A stretch of 64,000 nt of DNA, taken from the NCBI GenBank assembly GCA_026413225.1, contig CM048553.1, positions 97,686,190 through 97,750,189 of the forward strand, read 5' to 3'. The position numbers were made by a program, and so were the translations under genes. Numbering within the stretch: position 1 is the stretch's first letter; every line of letters starts with the position of its first letter. The notes under the pieces are model-generated. The model saw only the letters and a list, made by a program, of their open reading frames with translations, was not told the origin of the DNA and made no database searches. This document shows, one piece after another, positions 13,320 to 25,870 of this stretch. This stretch comes from Otis tarda (taxonomy: Eukaryota > Chordata > Aves > Otidiformes > Otididae).

Positions 13320-14450
13320 GATTCAGGCAAAAGCATCTCTGCCAACACACTGGCAGCAACGCCTACTGAGGAGACCTTGAAGCTAGGAATGAGGGGGTGA
13401 AGGGAGGTGATGACCCACGGTCCACTGAGGAAGCAGGGGGCTGTGTCTCTAAGGAAGTACAAAGGGTATGGTAGACAAGACAGAGCTTAGGAATTACTTG
13501 CAATGACCATGAGGTGGTGGAGATCCCAATCTTGAGAGAAGAAAAGGCAGCAAATAGGAAGAGCACAACTCTGGATTCCAGGACAGCAGACTTTGGCCTG
13601 TTGAAGGATTTACTTAGAAGGATCTCACAGGAGATGGTCATGGAGAGAAGTTCAGACCAGGAGAGCTCGCTGATTTTCAGGAATCACCTCCTTCAAGCAT
13701 AACAGTGACTCATGCCAGCCAATGTGGAAGAAATCAGGCCAAAGCAGCAAGAGGCCTGCATTGATGAGTAAGGAGCAGCTCCTGACTCAGCTCAGACCTA
13801 AAAGGGAATTGTACAAGAGGTGAAAGCTGGGACAGATGAAACCAGAGGAATATAGAAATACTCTCTGAGTCTGCAGGAATGGTGTTAAGAAGAATACAGT
13901 CCATCTGCAGTTGAATGTTGGGAGAGACAGAAAGGGCAATGTGAAGGACTTTTACAGGTCCATCAGCAGCAAAAGGGAGATTAGGGAAAATGAGAGCCTG
14001 CCACTGAATGGGGCAGGGGGTGATGAAGGACATGGAAAACAATGAGGTATCCAATGCTTTCTTCACCTCAGTCTTTACCAATAAAATTTGCCCTGAGGAA
14101 TCACAGGCCCCTGAAAGCAGTGGTAACGTCTGGAGCAATGAAGTTTTGCCCTCAGTTAGGAGGATCACATTAGGGAACACTAAAACAAGTGGACGTACAC
14201 AAATCTGTGGGACCCGAGTGACTGTATCCACAAGGACCAAGGGAGCTGGTTGATGTCGTTTTAAGGCCACTCTTTATTATCTTTGGAAGATCATGGGGAC
14301 TGGGAGAGGTCTCAGAGGACTGGAAGACCAAAGGTCACCACTACCTTCAATGAGGGCAAACAGAAGAACTAAGGGAACTGCAGGCCAGTCAACCTCACCT
14401 TAATTCCTGTGGAGGTAATGAAGCAAATTCCCTTAGGAGCAATTTCCAAA
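13320..14450 (+). mobile_element. Decayed CR1 LINE fragment (ORF2 linker and start of RT)
   Basis: Scattered frames match CR1 ORF2. NDHEVVEIPILREEK comes first, then SRTADFGLLKDLLRRIS (13514 onward). VEEIRPKQQEACIDE and VKAGTDET follow, then a [15 protein letters not shown] stretch near 14050-14085 and a NYRPV-like stretch near 14380-14400. Many stops and frameshifts separate them. It is older than the 49-51 kb and 30.6 kb copies. It lacks the RT palm, the C-terminal domain and the 3' tail, so the right-hand end is broken too. Limits are approximate. Confidence 0.75.
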
Positions 14451-17400
14451 CACATTGTGTTTTAGGCATTTTCCAATCCTTTCTAGAAAAATGCAACTTT
14501 TTTTTTTATTTTTAGTATGATAGACAGAGGTTACATGTCCACAGCATTGAGGCTCTGTTCAGTGCAGTGATCCGGCTAGCCAAATGTCACTTACCCTTTT
14601 CTGTCTCAACAACAAGCAGACTGTAACTTTTAGCATCTCACAAATGAAGGTGAAGCTCCACGTTGTCAGACATTATTTTCTGAACAACATACTCCTACTT
14701 TTCTGAACTCGCCCATTTCTGTATGACCATCCTAATGCCGTAGTTAGGCATAATAAACATGGAACCATCTGGGACTAGTAGATATTTGTGAGGGAGAGTG
14801 AAGATGAGATTACCTGGGTGCAGCCCGATTGCAGTTGCAATAGTCATTTTTAAGGGAACAATTTTCAGGAAGTTTAGTTGGCAGAATGAGAAAATTAATT
14901 AAGAGCATGGGTAATTTTCATCTTTCCATCCAGCAAGGAGAAAAAAAACTAAAGGGCAACAGTGAATATAATCAGAATGACAGGGAAAAAAAATCAGTCA
15001 CTCATAGTTGTTCTTGGTGACAGTGTAATTTTTTCAAGAATACAATCAGAGATGTCTGAAAATGACTTTAAATAGCACTGAAAAGGTGAATTATATCCAG
15101 TCAACTATTTATTAGGACCAAAACAGTTGCACAGTACGTCAGACACTTGGAGGGGATAAATCCATATTCCTGAACTTAAATTATTTTAAATATCAATAAT
15201 TAAGATATAGGTGAGACACACACAAATTCTGTATCTATGCATAACCTATATGTTATACTCTTGATGCAAAACAAAAAAAAATCACTTTTGTGATTCAAGG
15301 GGAAGAATTATACAGCTTTATTAAGCAAAGCGCTGCTGTGGGTCTCTGTTGAGGCTGCGGGGAAAATACTGTTTTGAAAAAATTAAGATATTTTAAACAT
15401 TTGCCTTTCTTCTGAATGAGCATAAAATTAAAATATCTATTTTTTTCATAGAACAAAATGACTTTTTATAACAAGCTTGTTTTCACATTCTTGGTGATCA
15501 CGGGTCAGACTGCCTGGTTCCTGCTTCTGGGGATGGTTCTGCATGGGTTCTGGGGTTTGCAGAATTTAGTGCTGTTCCGAAGACTGCTAATTAGCAACTG
15601 GCCTAAAGGAGTTGTTTGCCAGCCTAAGCAGAGTGCAAGAGAACTACAGCCTTTTCCAACACATTTCCTGTGCTAGGAATGGTGGGATACTACTGTATTT
15701 GTGATGATAATGAACTGTCTTGTACCAAAAGAATCCCTGGCTGGCAAAATGTCTCATTTTTAAATCCTCACTACTGGTTGAATTGTGAGGAGTGAAGCGG
15801 ATCTGATAATCTGGCCCACATGCCTCCTTTACAAAGTAAGCATTATCAATGAACACTTGATTTCCTGTATCCTCAAGGAAAATTGCTTTGGAAGAAAAGA
15901 CTGCTCATGAGTGAGTGGCTTTTGATAGCCTCCTTTCAAATGCTTATCTTCCTGGATCAGCAGGCAAGTCTTGTCTGTTCAGAGGGCTCCACTCTATCTC
16001 CTTGTTTGGGATACCAAGGGTAATTCACACACATCTGTATCTTGGTTTTCATCATGTTTTGTTCTGCTGTAAATATCAGTTTTATTGACAGATATCAGCC
16101 TCTCTGATACTTCTCTGTTGGCTGGAGACATGAAATTCCCCAGCACCACTTTTTATAAGAGCATCTCCCAGAGATATAATGAACGGCAGTGGCAATTGGA
16201 AAAAGACCTTGATAAGTGCTTAAAACCCAGCTTTGTTCATTCTTTATGGTAATTTGCTCTAACGTTTTCTGCCTAATAGTGCTTACCACTACAAAACAGT
16301 GCTTCCTACATGATTAGCCTTTCCCACTATTAATATATTGCATTCTTTATGTTTGACCTGGTTGTAAGAAAAACTTTCACATCAGGCTGCTATTGGAATT
16401 GTTTCTACATGAAAAAAAACTGGGAGTGTTTCAGGCACTCTAGAGTCTCTAAAAAAAAAAAAAATAAGCTGTCACTATCAAGGACAGAAGACAAGTGCAG
16501 TCATTAAAAATATGCCATTTCTGCACATTCGAGGTATCTGTGTAGCCTTTGCTGCATAGCCCAATTATTCTGTAAACTGTAATGCTTTCATTGTTTTAAA
16601 AAAAATATCTTTAACCACTAAAAATAGCTGTCTGTCTGGGTATAGTGTTATGCGCTTCTGCCCCATAGAATTAGCCTTGCAGAAAAATGCCTCAAGGCAA
16701 AAAGAGACAAATCTGAACTTGACCCACATCCAGAGTTTTTTGTGAACAAAAAAAAAAAACATGAACACCATAGGGTGTTGAGTTGGTAATGATTAGAATT
16801 GTGGAAAGTTTTTTCTTGTTCTGTTTTTCCTCATGGCAATGCAAAGCAACAAGAAGAAAGAATGCAGAAATTATGTTACTACATCCATATCACAAATTTA
16901 AAAGCACTAAAAAAGCAGAAAGTGAAGAAATAATATTCAGAAATAATACCAGATAATATTAAAGATGGTTAGGTATGTATCTGTAAGTCCAGTTGGATTT
17001 TGGTCATAGAAAATAAGAAAGATGAGCTTACTGCCTTGCAGTTTTCATGTTATCATGAGCTTCATGCTTTTGAGGGTTTCGTTGGCTTTCTTATCTCCTC
17101 TCCTGAAAAATTTTGCCTTTGTTCAAAATGGTTTCTTTGTCCTAGTAATTTCAACAGAATACTTCTCATGAATAACATGTCTGTCATGGCCATAAAAATA
17201 GAAGGGAATTCGTTCCTGATGTTTTGCAGTTTGCGCTTCATTGCATACTTTAGAAAATATAGGACTGTTGCTTTGTTCTTTGTCCCTTTAATTATCCTTA
17301 GGACATACGTAACCTTCTTATTAAAAAAAAAAAAAAAAGAAAATTAAACTTTTATTTAAGTGTCCCTGAAGTCAATACCATGTATATTTTAAAAACACAT

Positions 17401-17539
17401 AAAACTAAGATTAAAGTAGGGATAAATGGGAGCATAAATGAAGGTTTTAAGTACTACATTTTGCTTTGGCCCTTGTACTTTAAGGTAGAAGAGAGTATTG
17501 AGAGAGAATTCTTGTATTTCTTTAAAATCCTGTCAACCA
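14451..17539 (+). other. GABBR2 intron, no feature seen
   Basis: Non-coding AT-rich sequence with short A runs. No transposon end, exon or RNA gene was recognised. Confidence 0.7.
17323..17338 (+). repeat. Poly(A) tract, 16 nt
   Basis: Simple A run in intron, with no recognisable gene or SINE body before it. Confidence 0.85.
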
Positions 17540-17865
17540 TAATTCCACAGAGTGGGCTCGGGTGTATGTGTGGAAACACACTTGCTGCTGGCAGAAAGCA
17601 TCCCTGGGTCGCCCATGCTACCACCATCTGCAACATATGTGCTATTTGGCAGAGGGATTTCGCTGCATTTCCTGGGAGGCAGGCCCCATCCATCCCTTTG
17701 CTGTTGCCATGGCCACATTCTCTCTCTTAGCATCCTTGAGTGGAGAAGAGTGTGATCGTGTTGCTTCCCCAGGAGATTGCCTATGTACTTTCCACTTCCT
17801 TGTGTACAACATCAGTGTGCCAGGATGATGATTCTTGGTGATGCACCCGGTAAAATATAGCAAGT
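17540..17865. other. GC-richer island in intron
   Basis: This roughly 325-bp stretch is richer in G+C than its flanks and is free of stops in several frames on both strands, giving overlapping frames of 66-116 codons. None resembles a known protein, and openness in several frames at once argues for composition and against coding. It contains GTTGCCATGGCC (17703-17714), an X-box-like half-palindrome. Confidence 0.5.
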
Positions 17866-20800
17866 TAATGTGACTTCAACCACAGAAGCACGCAAACCAG
17901 AACCTGGTCTTCAGCTGCAAGCAGCTTGTGCTCCTCATTTTAGCATTGAATTTAGGAATCTTCTTACTTTAAAAAAAAAAAAAAATTACAAAGACCTATT
18001 TATAAACACATGCTCTCTCTAAATACCTAGTTATTATATAACACATTATGCCTATAGGATAGATTCATGTTTCCCTGGATTACGAAATTTGGGCTCAAAT
18101 TTTGAGAAAAAAAGAGCTGGTTTAGGGGTTATCCCCTCACAGACTCACCACTTTAGCTTATTTTGCAGCAATCCCATAATATCAGTAAATATTCCTGTTT
18201 TTGTAAGAACAGCTTTGGTTTCTCAGTAAATTAATCTTTTTTTTTTTTTTGTTAGTTTGCTTTGGTGATGACATTTTACATTAGAGGCAGCTGCTCTGGA
18301 AAGACTGAAATGAGGACTATGCAATAACCCCACCAAGAAGCAATGCCAGGCTGCAAAGTGCTCTTTCTCTGTCCGGATGCCAGCATTATGAAGGATCAAT
18401 ACAAAAAGAAAAATGAGGATGAGAAAGAAAACAAACATAACGGTGTCTCCATTCCTGTTGCCCTGAGACAAAGCTTGTTTCTCAATGTTAAAACCTCGTT
18501 GTTGAACAGGCAGAGGGGAAAAGATGATGTAATGCCATGAGGTATGAAAAAAATTAAGCGCTCAGAGTTTAGGACAGTGTCTTCCTCTAAAATGGTGAAG
18601 ATGACCAAGGTCATTTAAAGTTAGTGAAACAGCAGCCATTCTGCCATGCCCTTCAATTAAAGCAGGATTTCAGCCCACATAAAAATGATCTCTGCTGTGT
18701 CCTTTTCAGACTCTAACCCCGTAATGACATCTCAGTTTAGCGTGATGACTTTGATAGTCATTCTTATCTCAGGTATTGTAGGGGTGGGGAAGAAAACAAC
18801 ATCTTATAAATGCCTGCCACCATACTAAAGTGACAATACATTCCATGATTAAGGAATGGGACCTTTATTTCAGAGAAATCATGGAAACAGTTTAAGCAGT
18901 CATGAATAGAGGTAGAAAAGATTCCAAGAGAAATACAAGTTTCATCCAGCAAGCAGAAACACAGTTTAAAGGTCAGATCGCATGATCCTTTAATTGGGAT
19001 ATTAGTGGTGCACAAGGCTTTATCTGTATTATTTTTTACAGTAGGCAGGCATCCAGCAAACTCAGACATACATCCTGTTTGCATATACTGTGGGCTATGG
19101 AGTTGAGTAAGCAGGGGGTTACAGTCCTTCCAGATCCAAAACAATAATTCAAAAATAACAGCCTTAAAATAAACAGAAGAATTGAGCATGAGGCTTTCAC
19201 ACCATCTCCTAGACTGAGCATCTGTTCAGCAGCTGAGGTGGGTATTTGGATTCAAAAGCCAATCTCAGTCATTTTGGAGATGTGCAAGCCCTTTTCTTTT
19301 ATGAAAAGGGATTTTTGCAATCTGCTGTGCTCCAGCGTGGAGAGCCACCTGGTGGGTGTTAGCAGCAGGGCTTTGCTGTCTTCACCTGCAGCACCCAAAA
19401 TACTCTATTTGCAATGTTCCTTTGGTTATTATTCTCAGGATTTCTGTTTGCAAAATCTTCATGGTCTCCTAATTTTTTAAGCTGTTTTTTCTTCATTTTG
19501 TTTTTGTGTTTAGTTTTCTAGGCGTGCAATTGTAGTTATTCTTTGCCAAACAGTATTCACTAATGAGGCTTATTGTTATGACAGAGCTGGACAAACTGTT
19601 GTAGCAAAAAGGGGAATCACTTCCAAGTGCAAATTCACTTGCTCTGAAATATCTTGCAGATGTAGACCCATTTCACCAAATAGTTCCATGTGAAAAAAAA
19701 AAAAAAAAAAAAAACCACAACCAAAAAACTGCCTCAGCCAGATGCATGCTTGAGCTAGAGAAGGGGAATGAGGATCTCCCTGCATGCTGGCTCGGGGGTT
19801 CAAGCAGTGCCGCAGACTGGAAGGGGCTTGATTCACTTCTCCACCCTCTGCGAGACTGAGACCTGGATGCAGGCTGAGAAGGAGATACTGATAGCCAGAT
19901 TATATGACATTCTAAACAAGGGCTTCCTCATTCTCCCCCATTAAAGTTGTTTCATTATTTATTAAATACTGACGTAATTACACACAAAAAAAAAAAAAAT
20001 GAGAGCAGTCTGAGACTGATTCTCCAGCCATGTGACTGGGACATTTGCTGGTTAGGCAGTATATGCACCAGTGTTCATGTGAGCTGCTGTCTATTAATAC
20101 ACTTAGTAGCTATTAATACAGTGAAAGAACATCAACAAGTGAAAATGCAAAGCACATTGCCCATTATAGCAGCAGGATAAGGCACTTTCTGGGGAGGCAG
20201 GAATTGAGAATTCAGATCCCCTCAAGCAAAGGAGACATCTGAGCTTGGAGCTCCTGAGGTGTAAATCCCTGAATGGTTGAATAACCCATCCTTTCCTCTT
20301 GGTTTGGTGAGTCCAGGCTTTCTTTAGCATTGTTCTTTTTGCAAGTTTCAGAAGCAGGGTTTTCTCTAACCAATGAAATGGGGCTTTTTTAACAGAAAAT
20401 TACTTTTTTTTTTAGGCTAAAGAAGAGAAAAAGTGGGGAAAATCTATATGATCCACATCAAATGTGGATGTTTAATTCAAATCTTGTTTGATTAGGCTAA
20501 GTTAAAAAAAAATCTCACAGCCTTAATTCCAAGTGACATTTCAAAAAGAGCATTTAGAAAGTGCTCCACCTGTGTTTTGCATCAGAGCTTAAAGAGAGTG
20601 TTGGAAATTCAGGAGTCAATTTTTAGTTTCCAAGTCTTGCAGGCAAACAGAAGCTTCTTTCAGAATTTTGAGCACCCTTTAGCCTGAAAAATATCTGGGA
20701 AGTTTTATATCTTTGCAGGAAACAATGGCAAGTATAGTTTTTCTGTTTTCTGTTGTTTTAAATTATCACCTCTGAGTAATTAATTAAAGAAGCGATGCAG

Positions 20801-20879
20801 AACTGTTGAACTGTTATGCGATGGCTGAATGTGCTAGATCGTGTAGCTCTTTTCTTGGAAGAGAGATTGGAAAACCACT
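17866..20879 (+). other. GABBR2 intron, no feature seen
   Basis: Non-coding with several A or T runs. A 141-codon minus-strand frame (18764-19189) is Cys- and Phe-rich with no domain and is taken as chance. Confidence 0.65.
19693..19714 (+). repeat. Poly(A) tract, 22 nt
   Basis: Uninterrupted A run followed by CCACAACC. No retrotransposed sequence was recognised upstream, so it is logged as a simple repeat. Confidence 0.9.
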
Positions 20880-21265
20880 TATTTATGTTCTTCTGCAGGG
20901 CAACCCACCTTTCTTGCAGTGTCGGGGAGAGCTTTTACCACACCCGCTCTCCATCTCACCTCATCCCTTTCTTTATAGCACGACTGCATTTGTCTGGGCC
21001 TGTGTTACGTGCCCCCTGCTTTCCTGGAGCGTCAGGTGGACCGCATATCCTCAGATCAGTCACATTGCACACGTCTGGCTGCTCTGACCTTGCTGCTCAT
21101 TCCCCGTAAAGGTCTAATGTACATTTTCTGCCTGCGGTCCGTTTCTTCGTTGGTCTCAGGAGCACTGGGACAGCTGTGGGCTACGTGAGTGTCCTGGCAG
21201 GGTGCGCACGGCCTCGGAAGCGCAGGCTAAGCACCCGACTTGTAGAGTAAGAGTCAGTCCCGAGT
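20880..21265. other. GC-richer, CpG-containing island in intron
   Basis: Noticeably more G+C and CpG than the flanks, especially 21120-21245 (GTGCGCACGGCC, GGAAGCGCAGG). Two overlapping plus-strand frames of 93 and 97 codons lack a recognisable domain. It may be an unrecognised insertion or a regulatory element. Confidence 0.45.
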
Positions 21266-22200
21266 TAACATCCAGCCTCTTCAAACATTTCTGTTTTTAA
21301 AATATTGATCCTTCAACAGAATTCTTTTGTATTTTTGGTCTCATTCTTGTTTCCTTCATTTTTAAAAATGCATTCTCAGATTAATACACTTTATGTCAGA
21401 GGTATTTCTAATCTCAATGTCAGAGTAACAGTGACTGTAGTTCCTCTACTTAGTACAGGAGCTGCTCTTTTGTCTAGAAGGTCTTTCAACAAAGACATCT
21501 CATCATCTTGGAAAAAATAAATTGGTAGAGAATTCACCATTGCCTTTCATCATGTTTCAGATTCTTATATAACCTTGTTGATAACTATGTTCACTGTAAA
21601 CACAATGAAACAAACTAAATCTGTTTGCTGGCATAAAATAAAATAGATAATTTCTTATGTTGGATATCGACTTTTAAAATCCTTATCTCAGATAAAGTAT
21701 AAACCATGGCAGATGCTTCAGAATAAACCTTAACTACTTTGCATTTTTCACCTGGTTTGTTGCGTGTGGAAATCTTTTATTGCAGTTCTGTCTTATAGAA
21801 TCAGCTACTCAGTGTGAGCACTCAAGTAGAGTTACTGATTTTACGAACATGCACATTCACCTGTCAATGCCGTAATTCACATTAAATAGAGAGTGTAAAT
21901 TTAACATTCTTTCGTGAGCTGGGTCACATGTGATCTTAAGTCTGGTGAAGCAAGAAACCAGGACAGAGCCAGTTTGCGGTCCTAAAATTCCTGCTGTTAA
22001 TATCTAAAATGCGTGTGATTATAATTTAAATTGGTGTGCCTCCTATGTCACTGGTAATTCAAAAAATTGCAATTTTATTTGGAATACCATTTCTTTGAGT
22101 TGTAGAGAACTGTGCTATTACAGGGAGCAGAGCAAAGCACAACCACATTGTAAACATCCATAAGCTTGTTACTGAAGCAAGTTCAGCAAGTTCAGCCACC
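21266..22200 (+). other. GABBR2 intron, no feature seen
   Basis: AT-rich non-coding sequence leading to the CR1 fragment. A small direct repeat (GCAAGTTCA twice, 22179-22195) precedes it. Confidence 0.65.
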
Positions 22201-22625
22201 AACATGGTAGCGACTGGAGCACTTGACCTGAGAGGAGAGGCTGAGGGAATGGGTCTTGTTCAGCCTCGAGAAGAGAAAGATTCAGGGTGCTTTAACATCA
22301 GCCTTCCAATTCTTACAAGGATGTTGCTGAGAAGATGGGGTGAGCTTCTTCTCAGAAATGCATAGTGGGAGGATGAGAAACAATAGGCATGGATTGAAAC
22401 AAGAACCTTGGCCTGGACACAAAGAATCTTTTTTCACAATGAGCACAGTCCTGGGTTAAAACAGATTGCCCAGAGAGGTTGTACAATCTCTGTCCATTTT
22501 GAGATTGGTCTAGATGAGTAGCCGGGTCTGATTTCGTAGCTGATCCTGCTTTGAGCAGTGGGTTAAACTAGAGACAGGTCCCTGAGGTGCCTTTCAATTA
22601 GAATTCTCCTGTGAACCTATGATAC
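22201..22625 (+). mobile_element. Decayed CR1 LINE 3' fragment
   Basis: The sequence follows the CR1 C-terminal region. CTGGAGCACTTGACC and GTTCAGCCTCGAGAAGAG correspond to the GLEH and LFSLEKR blocks. TTGCCCAGAGAGGTTG matches the RLPREVV block. The expected 3' UTR order follows, ending near the GTGAACCTATGATA octamer-like stretch. The reading frame is broken in several places. It is one of the older CR1 pieces here. Confidence 0.8.
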
Positions 22626-25600
22626 ACTGTTTTAAAGGAAAACTGTCTAGCAGAATGTCAGAAACATACTTAAATGCAATATTGACACAGTAAAAGTTAT
22701 ATGAGAAAACCTCTGAGGTTTAGTCATCTCAAGAGACCTCCAACAATGTCATGCTAAACTGGATTTGTTCTGATAAAGGAGCTTTTCTGTGATTATACCT
22801 AATGATCTCTAAAGCCACAGGAGAATATTGTTTCCTCTCCTTGTCACGGGCATGGAAGTGTCTACAGCAAGTTTGACATTGGGGAGGAAGAATTGCAGTC
22901 ATAAGAAGTTCTGACAGGAACTCACGAAGTGAAGTGTCACGCAGCGCTGGCTATGCACTAGAAGATGTTGCTTCTGCTTCTACCATTCTTTTTAAGGAAT
23001 TTAGCTTAAAGAATCTAGATTGTTAAGGCTCTGTAGTCTTTTATGGAGTTATCTGCATTTTATTTAGATGTAAGATTCATGTTAAGTGAAGTTGTTTCTG
23101 CTTAGTCTGAAATGGCTCTTCAAGACAATTTGCAGTGGCTGTCATAGTTTTCTCTTCTTCCCCAGCCAGCGGGGTAAAGTCCTTCATGAGATGTGCTTAC
23201 AGATTTCATGTACTGTTGAGTTACATATTTAAAATACAGGTTATTTGTGGTGACTACAGAATAAGCTCTAAACATGACTTCTCTTTTCTGTATGCTTAAA
23301 CTACTCAGTATAGGGAAGTCCGCTTCAATAAAGTGCTCCCTGAAGCTTTCCTCTTGTTCTTGTTGTTTTTGTGAATAAATAGAGACTGACTTTAAGGTAG
23401 TAAATCTATGCTTTTGTCAGGGATTAATTTGGTCCTGGATTTATAATTTCATTAATTTAGCACCCATGAATGAAAATGATAAAAATCCAAATTGAAATAT
23501 TCAATGAAATATAACGCTAACATAGGCTCCAGCAAATTGTTAAATGATGGGTTCTGCAAAGATGCCCGTTCTTTTCAGGCATATAAGAAATATTTAGCTG
23601 ACAACCTCAGTATATGAGCCTTTTCAGGAATAATTGCTTTGAAAATGAAAAGAACAGCCTGAAAGTGTGAGTCACTATATCCAGTTGTGAAAAATCAGAA
23701 ACTAAATATATCCTACGTGCTCTAATAGTCATATATGAAGAAGGTAGAAACTTTCAAACACTTTTGTAGGACAAACCTCCCACTTTCAAGTATGAGGCCA
23801 AGAGAGAAATGTAATTCTAATACAATGTGTGGTAGTCAATAAGGATACATTGGGAATTTCACTTTTCAAGTACAGCAGAAAGTGAAATGGCCTACCTTCA
23901 AGTATCTTTTAGGTGTTTTGAAAGAATTCAAGATTACCATTCCTTTCAGACATCACAAAACCAGCAAAGCATTCCTGTCCTTTGTATTTTCTTTAAAGCA
24001 CTTTGTGCATACTTATATTATACTGAAATATTCTCTCTCAAGAATACCTGAGAAAAAGTATGAAGAGCAGCAAAATTTGAATGTGTACAGACTTGAGCAA
24101 TTGCATACATTTTCAAAAGGTTTTCTTACAGTACCTCTCTAATCACAAGACACTAAGTCTTAAGTATATCACAAGAAAATAACTTGTATGTATTGTATAA
24201 AACTGGTGATACAGACAATCAGTACTCTATTACCAAAAATGCATTATGGTACTATTACCTTACATTTTAATAATGAAAGTCACAGGATGGTGCTTTTGTT
24301 CTGCTACTGTAGTTCAAAAAGCAGCTAATGGTTCAGAAAAGGCCTGCTTCATACATCTATTAGTTAGAAATAAATAGAAAAATTTATAGATTTGCTCTAA
24401 CAATGAGCACTTCTACCACTTAAAATCAGTATGAAGATCACAGTTCCTTCACAGGTTTATCTATAAGTTGTCATGAATATTTATGTAGCAAAATTTACAG
24501 CTGACCACGAGTTAATCAGTTCAGTTAAATTTACATTGTCATGAGACAATTTTAAAGGACTGAGGGCAGCAAAGAGAAGCATAATGTAAGAATTTTCCAC
24601 TCTGAAGAGCAATTTTGTAGCTGATAGCAATGGTAGATGTCTGTGGCACACAGTGATGAAAGTGGAAAATATAGGGAGGCAAGAACAGAGAGATGAAAGA
24701 GAAATCTCAAATAATAGGAGGACAACAAAAATAATAAAAGAGTTTAGTTCAGATGCTTTCTAAAAACTCAAAAAAAAAGACATAGGAGCTAATATGATAG
24801 CAGTATATAAAATAATTAATGGTGGAAAAGGCCAAAGAGTGTTAGTTATTTACTCTTTCTAATGTGACACAAGCAAACTGACAGCAGAAGCCTTTATTTT
24901 ATCAACATATTTTTAAAAGATAAAAGGGTTTACTTTGCAGACTATGCATAATTAACCTGTTGAACTCACTTGTGTAAGAAATCCAGAAGAAAGAGGTGCA
25001 GTAATAATAAAGACTTTAACCTTTGTACAAGTAGTAAAGATTTTACCCCTCCTTTGGAGAAATACAGAATTCCAGCAGCTTAAGTGAAGGGTTTTGTTGT
25101 TTTTTGTTTTTTTTTTTCCTGGAAATATGATTAGCTAGCAAGTTTTGTACACTTTGCAAAGACCTCTGGAAGCAGCTAACTGGGCTATTGGTCTTATCTA
25201 CAGTGACAGTTCCTATGTCTTTGCTGTGGTGCAGTGCAGATATATTAATTATCCCAAAAAAATGCAAAAAACATTGAGAGAAATTATGTCTTTAAGTGCA
25301 GATTCACACCTGTCTTTGTGAAAGATGAGCACTACTTCAAAATAGCAACAGCAATAAAGACCTGACTTTTTCTGTAATGTTCTATTTAAGGTCCACTTAA
25401 ATGAGATGAAATGCTCTTTACTAGCAGCAATAAATCAGTTCTTTATGTAAATGAAGCAACTCTGCTACCACAGCAGAAGTTTATGCTGCTTACATGCTGT
25501 CCTGACCCTTCTAGGTAGGTCATTCCTTTTACCCCCCCACCCCCTTCTCAGAAGCACTCTAGATATCAAAGTGTAAGGTTGAAGCTTCATTTCCTACCAG

Positions 25601-25718
25601 GTTTGTCCTTGATATTAATTCAATAATTGTCATTTATGTCAAGAAAAAGTGTTTTTTACAGAAAGGTTCGGGTGGGATCTTATGATGCTCAGTACAAAAT
25701 ACAAACTATTGGTAACCA
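22626..25718 (+). other. GABBR2 intron, no feature seen
   Basis: AT-rich non-coding sequence. Open frames are under 90 codons with no recognisable domain. Confidence 0.7.
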
Positions 25719-25870
25719 GGGCAGTAGATTGGCATAATGGTCTGACAACTAACTCAGGTTTCCAATGGAATCCACTGGAGCGTAGTAACTGCCTTTGTGA
25801 CTTTGGACAATCCATTTAATCTTTCACTTTCCCAGTTTCCTGCCACTAAAATGGGACAGTCATTCTTTTC
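25719..25870 (+). mobile_element. MIR-type SINE (ancient)
   Basis: The segment follows the MIR layout. A tRNA-like head is worn (GGCATAATGG, CTCAGGTTTCC). The core and 3' part are clearer: TTGTGACTTTGGACAATC, then CATTTAATCTTTC, CCCAGTTTCCTG and ACTAAAATGGGACAG. These correspond to the MIR 'TGTGACCTTGGGCAA...CTCAGTTTCC...TAAAATGGG' order. MIRs predate the split of birds and mammals, so a diverged copy is expected. No function is implied. Confidence 0.75.

Noticed and set aside
13734..14270. 178-codon frame on the minus strand
   Set aside because: It is antisense to a recognisable decayed CR1 ORF2 fragment, has no domain of its own, and is best explained as a shadow.
18764..19189. 141-codon minus-strand frame
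   Set aside because: No domain, no signal or splice context, and unusual Cys/Phe-rich composition typical of translated AT-rich non-coding DNA.
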